Origin: Laburnicola sp. R22_1
Taxonomy: Eukaryota > Ascomycota > Dothideomycetes > Pleosporales > Didymosphaeriaceae
NCBI GenBank assembly: GCA_014281115.1
Contig: JACONQ010000011.1
Coordinates: 1,240,001 to 1,304,000 of the forward strand
Direction of reading: 5' to 3'
Length of the DNA stretch: 64,000 nt
A program made the translations under genes and the position numbers. The notes beneath the pieces are model-generated. The model was not told the DNA's origin. It did not search any database and worked only from the letters and a program-made list of their open reading frames with translations. Numbering within the stretch: position 1 is the stretch's first letter; each line of letters opens with the position of its first letter. Shown here in pieces: positions 1 to 11,900 of the stretch.

Positions 1-1789
1 CTGCCTGGCCGTGCTACCGTGTAGGATGGTGCCTTAAGACAAGCACCTTTCTGCGGTACTCAGACGATATGTTCACGCGCTTGGGAGAAGCTGACGGGAC
101 CAAGGTCATGAATACACTGCTACCCGTACCATGCTCGTAGCGTACATGGGTACGTACATGTAAGAAGAGAAGAGAAGAGAAGCAGCCAAGCGCGCTCGCA
201 TAACGCAATTGCTAGAACATTTGTATAATCCGTAGTTCGTCACCCACCAAGGATAGAATAGATGACAGAGGTATCCGCAGCCAGCTAGAATATGGGATGT
301 GCGTCATGCTGGTAGGTAGGTAGGTAGGTAGGTGGCTAAGTAAGTAGCAGCATTGAAACTCCCCATTCCACTCAGTCAGAGCTGCGTCTTGGATTGCTTT
401 TTTTAACGTCTTTATATATCGGGCGTTTGGAATGTGGCACGGTTGGAAGTCGAGGTGGATTTACTTAAGAGTGTCGATCGATCGGTGGATCGATTCATTC
501 TCCTCTCCTTGTCCCTCGTAGACTCTTACACGATTACCACATTCCACATTCCATCCCACCTGGCCTTACCCCACTCAAGGCAACTTCACTCCTTCGCACA
601 CAACCCACCTGAAACAACCCCTTCGGATATCACGCAATCTTCCACCATCATACAGAACAAGCGGTATGCCGAACAGACCAGCCAAGTTGAAACCCGCCTC
701 TTCGATAAAGGTAACGATAAGATCGGAATGGAATGCAATAATAATGAATGAAACCAGAGGCACGAAACACGAATATGTCTAGTGTGGTCCCACGACCCAA
801 GTCCTTGGGCTCCTCCACCGGCCGGCATCACACAGTGGCCCCGCCATGCTCGTATGCAAGTTCGAAGCTTGGTGCCATGGTTCGATTGACTGATGAGCAG
901 ATGAAACTCTATGACGTTTATTGCCAGGGAGGGACGACTATTGCTTGTGCTAGCCGTGCATTGCCATGTGGGGTCATCATGTCAGGCTCAGGGTCGGTCC
1001 GGTCATGGTCAGAAATGTGCTCCGTGCTGCATAGCACCGAGGAACCCCCACATACTTCGATTTTACGTTCAAATCTTCGATTTAGTTTCTAGCAAATGTA
1101 GCAACATTATCCCAGCAGCTGTCCAGTCTGGGCCGTACCATCCGTGAGCTCCGCCCTTGACACCCATTTACACTCCTTGACACAGGAAATCCAGCAGCAG
1201 CTAGCCAGCCTCTGCGAACAATTTCCCGGATACATCAGTGAAAACCACACCCTTGCTATAACCGTACAAAATGAGAATCGTAAAGACAGCCCAGCCTCTC
1301 CGGAGGGGGCTATGTCGCGCAAAGAAAAGTCGCCGTGACTATGACGCGACATTAATGCCACTTGCTATAACTGAGCGTAGTGGCAGTCGTTTTGAAAGGG
1401 GAACGGAGAGAAGAGTTGGGTCCGTCTTCCGTGAATTTCCAATAAAACGACGGTAAGCTGGTAGTTCCAGAAAAATCGTGTGGGTGGTTCGTAAAACAAC
1501 GGCCTCGCGTCAGGCCTGGAGAGGCCGTAAGCGCCTTTCGAGCAGACGATACAGATTCGAAAAGCACAGATTCCGGTATTGCGATCCGGTAGAACAGTCA
1601 TAGCTCATTCTTTTGAGCTTTTGGAGAACAAATTCGTTGACATGTGTTGAAACGCTCCAAGATAATCATAAACACCTGTTCCAGATGGCAAACGTGCCTC
1701 ATCGCCCGAGATTGACGCCGGACATAACGTGAGACGAAACGCTAATTATATGTGAACACGATGGGCCCGTATGCGAAGCACGTGGCCCA
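1..1789. other. Intergenic, no gene recognised; TAGG microsatellite
   Basis: I see no ORF here with recognisable protein character; the short ORFs on both strands overlap each other and lack domain-like composition. A perfect GGTA/TAGG tetranucleotide run lies at about 312-335, and a short GAGAA-rich purine tract lies at about 165-182. The right end is the 3' side of the leftward gene that stops at 1790. Confidence 0.6.
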
Positions 1790-2671
1790 TTAGTCCATGT
1801 AAAAGTCGCCTTTGAGGATTCGCTCCTGCATTGCGTCCGGCACCTTGGGTTGTTTGGGCATCTCGCGAACAGGAGGCTCCATGATGGCCACACTCTTAGC
1901 GCGTTGGTGAGGCAGAGGCTGAGTTTGCATCGGCTTGGCGCCGGATATAGAAGTACGCTCGGCTCGGGTACGGAGATTCTCTGCAAAACTGTAGCCTTCG
2001 CCTGAAGTCGAAAGCATAGTCGTCAGCTCGTGCTCTCCCAAAGCTTGATCGGGATGGCGTTTGAAATGTTCGGCGAGGACATGAGAAACATCAGAAGTAT
2101 GAAAAGAAGGCGAACGCTCGGAAGGCAAAGAGGGAGAAGCAGTAGACGGTACACGAGTAGAAAGGGGCTGAAGGGCAGTGGGCTGGGATGAAGACAGACC
2201 TCGACCTCTAGCAGTCGGGGGAGAGGAGGCTTTATGGACGGAGGGTCTACCATTGGAGTTCCCAACGCTCCCGTTGCTCTGCCTGACATCCCGCATGGCA
2301 CGAGCGCCAAAGCTCAACCGACGAGAAAACGGTGTGGCGGGGTTGCTGCTGGCGGAAGGGGTCGGATCGTCTTCGAAAGGACTTTCGTCGACGGAGCCGG
2401 AGTTGGCGCTAGAGATGCTCTCGGTGCGCGACCGGGCGTTCTGGAAGGGCGAGATCTGGCTGGGGGAGGCCGACAAGCCAATGGTGGTCAGGGACAGGCG
2501 CCGTCGCTGAGCGTTGACAGCGGCCGTGGTGATGGGGCCCGGGAATGGCTGGCTCTGGCCCGCGCTGCTCTGGCCGAAGATGTCTCGGAACGTAGGGCCT
2601 GTGACGGAAGCGCGCCTACGGTCGGAGGCACCGGGGCTTGGAAGCGGGGGGGAGTGGCGGCCGGAGGACAT
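1790..2671 (-). CDS. Serine/proline-rich conserved-type fungal protein of unknown function
   Basis: A single open exon encodes 293 residues from the ATG at 2671. The ORF stays open further upstream, but that extension is low-complexity and I prefer the start M-S-S-G-R because the Ser/Pro/Arg-rich composition typical of cytosolic fungal regulatory proteins begins there. Residues 1-200 are dominated by Ser, Pro, Arg and Thr with repeated R-R-x-S and S-P sites that look like phosphorylation targets; no membrane segment or signal peptide is visible. The last 90 residues are more ordered, with a charged helix-like part around 'VLAEHFKRHPDQALGE' and a C-terminus ending 'RILKGDFYMD'. I think this tail is what defines the family, but I cannot name a function. 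It could be a cytoskeletal or signalling adaptor; that is a guess. Confidence 0.75.
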   Translation of the reverse strand: MSSGRHSPPLPSPGASDRRRASVTGPTFRDIFGQSSAGQSQPFPGPITTAAVNAQRRRLSLTTIGLSASPSQISPFQNARSRTESISSANSGSVDESPFEDDPTPSASSNPATPFSRRLSFGARAMRDVRQSNGSVGNSNGRPSVHKASSPPTARGRGLSSSQPTALQPLSTRVPSTASPSLPSERSPSFHTSDVSHVLAEHFKRHPDQALGEHELTTMLSTSGEGYSFAENLRTRAERTSISGAKPMQTQPLPHQRAKSVAIMEPPVREMPKQPKVPDAMQERILKGDFYMD

Positions 2672-4943
2672 GGCGAGGGAGGGCGGCGAGGGCGGTCGTG
2701 TGGTGGTTGGCTCTGTGCCGGACTGGACTGGAACGAAGTCAATTGGGGTAAGATGTGGGAGGGAGGGGGAGAGAGGGGGACAGCAGGGTGTGCGGCGGTT
2801 CAAATAGCAGCCCAAGTCGGCTCGGATGCAGCAGCAGCTACGCGACTTACGTAGCAAGCGCGATAGGTCACGTCAGCGGTGGTGTCGTGAGAAGGGGTGT
2901 CGTGACAAGAGCGTGATGGGCGGTGGAGCGGGTTTCACAGCCGAGTACAGGCGGAGGTCGGTGTGCAACAATCAGCGTGCAGTCAGGGCCATGGTGTGGC
3001 CGCCCCTTCTAATATAGTAGAAAGCAGCAGGTGGCACCGTGGAGACCAGCCTACGCGGATCGACGCGGGCTAGTCCCCACCGGGCAAGGCGCGCCTTCCC
3101 CGCATTCTCCCAGGAAGGAACAAAGTCGCGCTCACCAATTCCGACAGGCCGCGAGGGCAGCTAACACGACACTACTGCGGCACCAAGGCCGCGAAGTGCG
3201 CTATCTCGACCATCATCCTGCCACCCTGCCTGTCTGTGTAGGCCCGGCCGCGCGTTGAATCCCAGCCATTCACCACCATGGTGGGTCGCCCTTCATTCAC
3301 CCTCCGTCGTGGGTGCTATCCATCCGCTTGCGTCCGGACGCAGAGCTAGCCGTACACCGCCCAGCTCCAAGTTGGAACACCCCTCGCGGCCTCTTATCAA
3401 TTCCAACACGTTGCTTTTCCAACGCAAACGCCGTCACGACTGGACAGGCCAGCGCCGGCATGCACTTGCCTGCAAGTCACTACGATTAGCGGTGCATGTG
3501 GATGCGCTGCAGTCCTCGGAGCATGCAGACCAATCTGCAGTACAAGAGTGTTGAGAGAAACACGGCTCGAAACGGGCAATTGTGGAACCATCTAGTTGTG
3601 TACGATATCGCCCACATGCTGCACGTTTGATGCGCACATATAACTTGGCGCATTATTTGTGAGACGTCCACGACCATTACGTCGGTTTAACACGCCACCT
3701 AATCGCATGTTAGCCACGCGAGCATGCAATACGCATGGCACGCAGGCAGTCCTTTGCCATGCCCATCCCCCTGCATCGACTCTTTGTTCCACCACCTTCT
3801 ACGTCGCTTGGACTGTCCAATTTATTCATTCATTCATTCATATCCGTTTATAGTCGACCTAACCTTTTACAGATTATGAGACTTAACAGCAAGCACAACC
3901 AAGGTTCAACAGCCAAAGTACGTAAAAAAAAGGGCGCGATTGGGATCAGCCACAGTGGGGAGCCGAAGCATGACGCGCATGATTGGTAAAGGGCCGATCA
4001 GAGACCTAAACAATCAATACAATCGTCAACTTCAAACTGTGCACTGCGTAAAACTCAACAAAGTACTCAACGGGTCTGCATCGAAGACCTGGACTGTCCA
4101 AGACCACACCACGTCGTCGCGTTTGGTTATCATGCAACGGCCCGAAAGCACGTGCATCTCAGGCCCACACCCTCCCAACCGACAAGTTGAAACAACCCAA
4201 TAGCTCTTCTTCCGTCATCTTCTAGCTCAACACAGCCACGCTTGCTCGCAACCTTTAGGCCTCTCCGCGCCTTGGCAAATGCGCCCGCTGCTGTGGTATA
4301 CCCCGCTGTGCTCATCAGCTGGACGCTTACCTGCAGTGATTATGTGCTGTCAGTGAAGTCGCCAAGTGCAATCAGCAGAAAAAAGACATGTGCATATGCA
4401 GACAACAGAGAGCTGAATCCCGAACTTCACGTGCATGTTGTAACGCGCTGGAGTGCAGGAACACATCTGCATTGTTTGTAAATGCCAACCGACTCAATAA
4501 CAACTGAGTGCAGGTGGCGGTATATCTGCTAGGAGAAAAGGAGAGGAGTCCAAGCATAAGCAGCGAAGCAGAGGTACAGTCTAGGGAGTAACCGTCCGGA
4601 GATAGCTGATTGGCATCGAGGACGGGAGAAGAGAAGAAGAGAAAGGTATAAACAGAATTAAAAGAAGGAAAAAAGAAAAGGGGCCCCAAATAGGGAACAG
4701 AAGAATAAAGAGACAGCGCAATGGCGAGTGAAGAAAGATCAGGAAAAAGGAGGGTCTGGAACAAAGTACATGGTGAAACGGAAGTGTAAAGGATCGTGGA
4801 TGTAGCCTCTGACAAATGAACAAAATAACTCCCCCAAGCTTAACCGTAATAGCAAATCGAACCCAAGATAGATCTTGAAAAACAGAAAGATAGAAAAAAA
4901 GGAAGAAAATCTGATCCAGCGTATCGATGATTAGTACATCATC
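2672..4943. other. Intergenic, no gene recognised; small repeats
   Basis: This spans the 5' side of the serine-rich gene and the 3' side of the SWIM-domain gene. No credible coding exon was seen. An ATTC/CATT tetranucleotide run sits at about 3822-3842. About 4617-4760 is strongly purine-rich on this strand, as in a pyrimidine-rich 3' region of the leftward gene. Positions 4028-4090 match a decayed sequence at 49971-50036 (listed separately). Confidence 0.55.
4028..4090 (+). repeat. 63-bp sequence shared with the AT-rich island (un-mutated copy)
   Basis: The 63 bases align end to end with 49971-50036, differing by a 3-base gap and about a dozen substitutions. Almost all substitutions read C here and T there, or G here and A there. 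That is the pattern expected if the island copy passed through RIP and this copy did not. Similarity stops on both sides, so the unit is short. I cannot say whether it is a transposon end, a regulatory element or a captured fragment. Confidence 0.7.
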
Positions 4944-6346
4944 TCACTGCATGGCCCTCTTCGCACTGCTTCCACCGCTCTGCGATGCCGCTCTCTTCCT
5001 CTTGTCGGTGATGAGCGCACGGAAAGAGTCCAGATAAGCCGGTGGAGTGGACGGAATGGCTCGGAGCCGTCCTTCGATGTCAACGAGATCCACGACATGG
5101 TCCCGAACAACGTCTTCATGCCCGGTAAGCGGAACTAGTGTGTCCAAAACGAACAAGCCTTGGTGCTCACTTGGATGCCCAATCAGACATACGAAGAGAT
5201 TGTTCTCCTTCGGGTCGGTAGAAGGCATGCCCCAAGTACTGGCGGCATAAGCGTTGTAGTTGCGAGTCGTGACCTTCTCCAAGATTCGGACCAGACTAGT
5301 GACTGCCAACCCTTCGACCTGAAGATCATCCCTTCCATCACCAGCGTCTGCTACGAGCGATTCTTCGCAGTAGTCATCCACAGCACGTACTAAAGCTCGA
5401 AGCCTGGTGGCGCAATTCACCACATCGAGAGCCTCGGAACGGGTGTTGGTTGGACCTTTCTCAATGTATTCATCCAAAGCTCTGAACGCTTTGTCAACGC
5501 GATTGTTAATCTTATCGAAGAAAACGCGGACTTGGAAGTCCGGGGAGAGTTTCTCCTGCAACTGCAGGAAAAAGGCAGGATATTTCTGAGCATGCTCAAG
5601 GATGATGCCCTGAAACTCCCGGTACTTGCGTGACTGTTCCGAGAGTTCTCGCGTATCTTCGTTCTTGAACTCGATGGGCAGAGCTTCTGCTGGTTCGAAT
5701 ACTGACAGCATGTTTGCAATTTCATCCACAAGCTCGTCCTCTTCTGGCAATGGATCGTCTTCGAAGGTCCACTTAAGGTTTTTTGCAATCCGCTCAAGCG
5801 TGAACCTCTGGATGATTTCCGCCGGATGATTGTTGCGCACGCTAGAACCGTCTTCGGCTAGCTCAATTGCTTGATCCTTTGGCAAAGTAGAGGTCAACTG
5901 GCCGAGGATCCAAAAGATGTGCTTTCACAAAAGTCAGTGAAGGATTTGCGGATGTAGCTTTGCATACGTACCCTGCAGGCCTTGTTGTCTTGGTTGGCAC
6001 CACAGCTACACTTGGGACGACGATCTCCTTCCATATCGACGGTAATGTCATCTTCAAGATGAAAGAAATACCGAGAGCCGTCCTCATCCTCATTGCAGAA
6101 CTGCATTCCGATGGAGTTGTCTTTCAACCCTCTTTTTGCCCTCGTGCGCAGCTCATCGTCGAAAGCTGATACGTCGTACAAATGACCGGCGGTCGACTCG
6201 ATCAAGGATGGGGTTGGTGAAATCGGACTGGACTGGGGCGAATTCTGTGCGCTTTGTGGTGGGCCCGTCCGTGCCCGAGCCGCACCAGCTCGAGTTGTCA
6301 CCATAGTATCGCCGAGCGTTAGTTTAGACAGTTGTTCTGCGGACAT
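4944..6346 (-). CDS. SWIM-type zinc finger domain protein
   Basis: Two exons, 6346-5972 and 5921-4944, flank a 50-nt intron with a GTACGT donor and an AAAG acceptor; the product is 450 residues. The splice site was chosen because it rebuilds a SWIM finger across the junction: Cys113-x-Cys115, then Cys124-x-His126 (C-S-C-G ... A-C-R-H-I-F-W). Unspliced translation loses the final His and meets a stop. Residues 1-50 are Ser/Pro-rich. The remainder after the finger is acidic and helical, with a Lys/Arg-rich patch near the C-terminus ('DKRKRAASQ') that could be nuclear targeting. SWIM fingers are known in DNA-binding, recombination and ubiquitin-related proteins. The family reading is secure, but the biological role is not visible. 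Confidence 0.82.
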
Positions 6347-8532
6347 GAGGAATGCTTCAACTGCTTGCTGTGATTTCTTGTTAACGTGCTATCACTGAAT
6401 ATATATCGAAGCAACTCTACGCCGCAAAGCTAGTTGGTCCATCAACGATTTGCGCTAGCCTTCAATTCCGTGAGGCGCTTAACAAAAGAGGTCTTAGACG
6501 CCACAGAAGCTGCGGCGTATGATGTCCGAGTGACAACCAAGGGCTCTAGCTGAAGGAAGGTTAACAAGGGAGATACCAGCTACACCACCAGGTACTGTAG
6601 GCAACATCGTGGGCCAGACCAATAACAAATGTGGACTACGTTCGGAATCGCCCGAGCTGTACCGAATTTGCACTGCATTTCGACGGAAGACGCGAGGCTG
6701 AAGTCGAGAGTGAGAATGGTAAATTGACGCCAGGGCTGATCGAGGACAAATCGGGTTGTGGAGAGGGTCCTCGAGGGCAAAGCTAAATCGCTACGCCCAG
6801 AACATGGATGTTAGTGTTGATATCCCCATCCCCGGGAGAACGGTTTTATCCTTGTTGTAGTTGGTCTCGGTCGCGAATGGATAGCTTCGGCGGATTAATG
6901 CCTAGAGATCGCGGCTAAGGCGAGAGAGTGTGCCCTGCGGTAAGATGGACTGACGTCAGTAGATAATCAATAGCTTCCCGCTTCTGAGAATACGGGACTG
7001 TGCCGTAGGTCTATAGTATGGAACAGACCGCTCGGGCGCGCTGATATAGGGCTGTTGTACGGTGCGGGATAGTCGGTCAAGTGAGACCCTGCCCCTCGAA
7101 ACCCCGATGGGGGCTCGAACGGTATCGCATGTGAGGTTTGATTTGCTAGTCAAATGATTCCGGCTGTTGGATCCGGCTTGTACTACGTCGTTGGCTTTGC
7201 TCGAAGGCTTCCATGTGCCGTGCAACGGGACCAAGCAGGCATCAACCATCGGCGTAGCGCGGCGAGACTGCGCGGTCGCTGCTTCCGCGCTCTCTACTGT
7301 GCAGAAGCCACGGTTCCGGTACTCTGGACGGAGGGGCCGGCGACGAAGCGCTTGAGTGGCGGATTTGTAGGGTGGAATCTGGATGAGGTGTGATAGTGTG
7401 AGGTCGAGATGCGTGACAGGTGGTTCTGACGAGGTAAGCGAGAGGTTCACTAGCCACAAAGGCTGTGCGCTCAGCCTCGCGCATGCACGGTTATTCCCTT
7501 TCTGACCCCTGAGTCACCAATCGATTTCACTACCCTGGTATATCTGCGAGGCGCACTCTTCGAGCGGGATCTAGAGTCGCACGCACAACTAGCTCTAGCG
7601 GACGTGGACACCTGGCGTACGCATCCCCGGGCCGCTCACGATGCCTAGAATTGCGCCTTGCCCATGCAGAAGCATTCACGGCGCGAAACTGAGAGGAACG
7701 CGGCATCGGCGCAGAAGCAGATCTTCAAGTTGGAAGCTCTGAGATGAGTTTCAGAACTATCTAAGCCTACTATCAGCTTATTGTAACAGAATATTGACTG
7801 CTGGAGCCAATCAGATGCCGACGGTTGTAATATCTCACAAACCCTGGCAAGCATATTTGAGGCTTGTGCGGCGTAGTCCAGCCCATCGGCATACGCCGCG
7901 GTATACGCCAAACCGGCCCGACCGTCTAACCGTCCGCTCGTTGATCCTGCTGCCGTTACACGGCACATGTCCGAGCACATGTCCGCAAGCGCTAAGGCTC
8001 TCCAGGCTCCTCAACACCATCACGAAGCTAAAAATATCCTTCACCCGTGCTGTGCACATGTGGACCTTTGCTTGCCAGGGCGGATTTGCTTTTCTCATTG
8101 AGGAAAGAAGCTGAAGAACTCGGAGTAATAGGTATGCTTTGCTATGCTAAGATATAATCAGAAGATGGAGCTCAAAACAGGAAAGCGGGCAGCAAAACGA
8201 CTGGGTTGGAGCTGCGCAGCAGACTCAACCATCGACTCCCCTTGCCCAAAGGAGACCGCCATGAGACTATTAAGGCGTAATGTTCGTAGTTCCATAGGAT
8301 AGATCCCGGGCTTCCTGAGCCCCATCTCAAGACAAATGTCTTGTATCAAACAAGACATCTTCCAACAACAGGTGCCGTATCATCTCGACCCCCAGCCAGA
8401 GTGCTGGTAAGGAAAGTATCGCCATGCTGGGTACCCTCGAGCAAAGTGGTCCGTGAGATGCAAACCAAGTCTGTGGAGGCGTAAGCCATGTTGCACAGTT
8501 TGAAGTGGGGGACCACTCACTCTCGGGGTATC
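6347..8532. other. Intergenic, no gene recognised; one CRE-like palindrome
   Basis: Only short overlapping ORFs without domain character are present on either strand. An exact TGACGTCA palindrome lies at 6951-6958. Part of this stretch may be 5' region of the SWIM gene, and the last bases may contain an untranslated 3' exon of the bZIP gene. Confidence 0.5.
6951..6958. promoter_or_regulatory. CRE-type palindrome TGACGTCA
   Basis: An exact 8-bp match to the cAMP-response element bound by ATF/CREB-type bZIP proteins. It lies about 600 bases upstream of the SWIM-domain gene start. One exact octamer can occur by chance, so function is only a possibility. Confidence 0.3.
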
Positions 8533-8970
8533 TCACCTACTGCTGCCGCCCGTGCGCGACGCCCCTGCATACACTGAACTCTCACGAGAGCTGCGCTGTG
8601 ACTTCTCTTCTCTGGTCTTCCCTGTCTCAACAATGTGTTTCATGGAGATGCCGCCCCAAGGAAGACCCGAAAGGTCTCGGCTTTGGTCAATGTTGTCAGG
8701 GTCTGGGGTGGCATACGAGCTTCCTGCGCGCCTCTGATTATCCACTTGGCGTTCTGCCTCTTCCTTCTGCTCTCTAGTTTTGTCCCCTGCAAGAAGATTA
8801 GTCTGAAATAGGGCACGACACAGTGTAGCTAGGCACTTACGAAATCGTCGCTGCGCGAGCTTGTTTTGAATCTTCCTGCGCTCATTTGGATCTTTGACAT
8901 CAGACCACTCGTCCGCATTGGACCTGGATAAATCTCCCCCAGGCGCTGCAGATCCTGCTCTTGAAGACAT
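8533..8970 (-). CDS. Small bZIP-type protein with basic region, zipper not evident
   Basis: Exons 8970-8841 and 8786-8533 are joined over a 54-nt intron (GTAAGT donor, TTGCAG acceptor) and give 127 residues. Splicing restores an unbroken basic region, E30-R-R-K-I-Q-N-K-L-A-Q-R-R-F-R44-D-K; unspliced reading inserts 18 foreign residues there. N-K-L-A-Q-R-R-F-R matches the fungal Yap/Pap1-like N-x-x-A-Q-x-x-F-R signature. After it comes a charged helix rich in Glu, Gln and Arg with no leucine heptads, then a Ser-rich tail with the segment 'DLSGLPWGGISMKHIVETGK', which I regard as a conserved part of this fungal bZIP group. The stop lies inside a good donor (AG|GTGAGA), so a further 3' exon cannot be excluded. 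Expected role: nuclear transcription factor, perhaps needing a partner for dimerisation. Confidence 0.75.
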   Translation of the reverse strand: MSSRAGSAAPGGDLSRSNADEWSDVKDPNERRKIQNKLAQRRFRKCLATLCRALFQTNLLAGDKTREQKEEAERQVDNQRRAGSSYATPDPDNIDQSRDLSGLPWGGISMKHIVETGKTREEKSQRSSRESSVYAGASRTGGSSR

Positions 8971-11900
8971 TATCGATTGGTCGTTCGCCGATTGGCTGTA
9001 GTATACCAGAACGATGTTCTATTTTGAATGGTCTCGGTCGGACGATATCAGGTCTTAGCAGTGAAGCCTGACGACGAGTGATGGGAAAATGAAATGAATT
9101 GGCAGCTGGAGCGGATTGGTCTCGGAGCCGGAACGGTTCACTTGTAGATATATAGTAGAAACGCAGTTCACGATTGTCTCATCGCACGGTCATAGACCTG
9201 GCACCGGGCCCAGTATAGAGCGAGACACTCGAGTATGAGTTGGGGCGGCGCAACAGGAACAAGATCAGCTGGCACAGCTAGATGCCTGCTGAATGACTGG
9301 ATCAATAATGAAGAAACACGCGACGAAGACTAGAAAAATTAAATGAACGAACGATGTGGTGAGTGGAGAAAGACTCTAGTTAGTTTGCTCCCTATGTATT
9401 CATACACAACGTACCGGGGTCAAAGCACTAGCCGAAGCAGATGACGGCAGCGTTCCCTTGACCGGGGATAGACGATGAATGGTCAACACCCTTGATCTAG
9501 ACGGTTGTCGGCTTGAGGCTGCACATGACAGCGAGGTCTTGATTGGTGAGTATTGCTACTAAATATGCAGCTGGACCAGGGCGCCGAAGATAAATGCCTT
9601 GAAGGCTACCCATAATTTAGGCACCCACGCCAGTAGTCATCCCTAACCTAGACGGCAGCTAGAAATGTCGAACGTGGACGCGTGGGGAGCATGCAGGCCA
9701 GCTCGGCACTTCCGTTAAGCCATGATACATGCCTAGTGCCATGCCGCTCATGCCGTTCTGCAGGAGGATTAGTTCACCGGTCCGGAGACTAAATCCCTGC
9801 AGCCCTTCTGATAGCCCTGTAGGGCTCTGAGCACCGCCAAAGTTGACTAAATGTAGAATGGAAGGGCGATTGATACCATGGAGCGGATAGTGCGCCAGTT
9901 GTGCTGGCGCAGCATTCGGTACAACCCTAGTGTTTCCTCGGTGTTCTGGGTCGCATGACGTCTGCGGCTGGGGTGTGAAGTGAATGACAGGCTGGTGCAG
10001 ATGCGGCTGTTCCGAGATATCTTGCCAGCCAGACGGTAGCGAGACGCAGGTACTTGGGCTTGATGGCAGCAGCAAGGGCTAAATGCATTCGGGGTAACCG
10101 CGCATGTACCTATTACCCGTAAGTCTAGGCTAGAAGAAGATGACATTCGAGTAATTGCTCAGCCTGACTGCTGTAAGCTCAAGACAGTGTGGTATATGCT
10201 CCGATGGTCGTTATTCTGACCACCTACAGAGTCATTCAACAAGTGGCTGTGCTTCAGCCTCCAGACGGTCACACGTTGTTGGCTACAATGATAACCATCG
10301 TCAGAGTGTGTTGACCTTACACTATGAAAGTCTGAAGGAGCTGTCGCGGATACTCTGCAGCCGTGCTGCGAGTGTTGATCTACTAGTGTCCGACAGCTCG
10401 AAGCGAGCATGTGAACACCTTGCGCGAAGCAAGGCGGGGTGGCCTTCACCGAAATACCACTGTCGTGAGGACGGACGGAAGACTGCAATCGCATGAGAGG
10501 AAGGCACTTTCGGTCGGTGTGCATGTCGAAAGCCTGCAGTGGCTGCGTTGGCGGATGTAAGTTCAATGTGGTCGTGAAAGCGGTGACGCTTTCCACCAGT
10601 GTGGCGCTAATTCCTTTAGCGGCGTCTCTACGCATCTCTAATTGGAGGGATGAGATGTGGCTGTGGATCTGCAGTGACGCTAAACCACAATAGACACCGA
10701 CTACACCGACAACCTCCTTCATGATACTCTGCATCATCAAGCAGCATCGGGACAGCAGAGCGTGGAAATAAGGCGGAGAAGAGTCATGCTCTTATGCAAG
10801 CATGCCCAGTGCAGTTTCGAATCTGCCTTGTCTCCACTTCTTCTTCACAACCTTACCCGGCATCGAATGTGACTACGGCAGACCAATGCAGCACTCGGTG
10901 AAGAGCGTGACCCGGTTTGATGTATCCACGCCTCATTGGAGTCATGGATTGCTACTTGACAAATGCTTGGCCGAATTGGCGCGGAAAGTTCACGGGTATG
11001 CAGTACAGCTACATTAGCAGAACACCATCTTCACATTAGTTGCTCACGTCCTTGAAGCGCCATGTAATTCTAGGCGCGGAAAAGCGGCAGCTCTAAGAAG
11101 ACACATTCTTGGACAGCTCACCGGTCAACTCACCGGTCCTTGAGTACATCAAGCTCCTTTAACTTAAGCCACGCGTCGTCCCCCTCAGTGTGGATCTAGC
11201 ATGATATGCGTATACTTGATGCTGAATACAATGATTCACAAGTGTTGTTTCTGACATTGATTAGATACTACGCAGGCTTTGTTAAAAGATTTCACGGGAT
11301 CTACTCTGCTGCAATGAGGGACATGTTCCTCCTTTTGTTTCTGGTTTGCTTTGAAAAGCTGTAATCCTCCATCTTGATCTCCTCATACACCTGCTGGAAG
11401 CAGACAACTATTACCCTCGAACACTAAGCTATTAGACTGACCGTCTCTGCTGTAAACGCATGGAAAATTGTTTACTGTACGTTCTAGCTCAATCACGAGA
11501 TATGCCAGACATTCAATACGGTTCCTAAGGTAGCGTTCCCAAGGCGCTCGCACGAACCAGTAGACATATAATTAGAACCATCAGAGGTAACAGTAGCATC
11601 CGGGAATCCCGGGAATATGAGGCACAGATAGGTCCATCCGACATCTCATGGTGTCTTCATTATCACGTCAGATGCGACGCTGGCACTGAAACGTTGTCCA
11701 CGCAGGAACAGCCTCGAGACTATGTGAACATCCCTATGAACAGTTGTATAAGCGCGGCATGACTGAGAACATCAATGTTAGGTTTTACAACATAGGCACG
11801 CCGCAGTGGCTTGCTTTTCATGGCTCCTGGAACAGCAATCCTCTGGCTGTTTCAGCTCCATTCTGTTGGTGACCGTCGGCGCGTAACGAACAAACTACCA

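Noticed and set aside
2234..2854. 206-codon plus-strand ORF opposite the serine-rich gene
   Set aside because: Antisense shadow; Gly/Arg/Ala-rich with no domain.
10159..10740. Minus-strand ORF of 193 codons
   Set aside because: No domain, signal or membrane pattern; several overlapping ORFs on the other strand are of similar quality. Kept only as a note in the gene-poor stretch.
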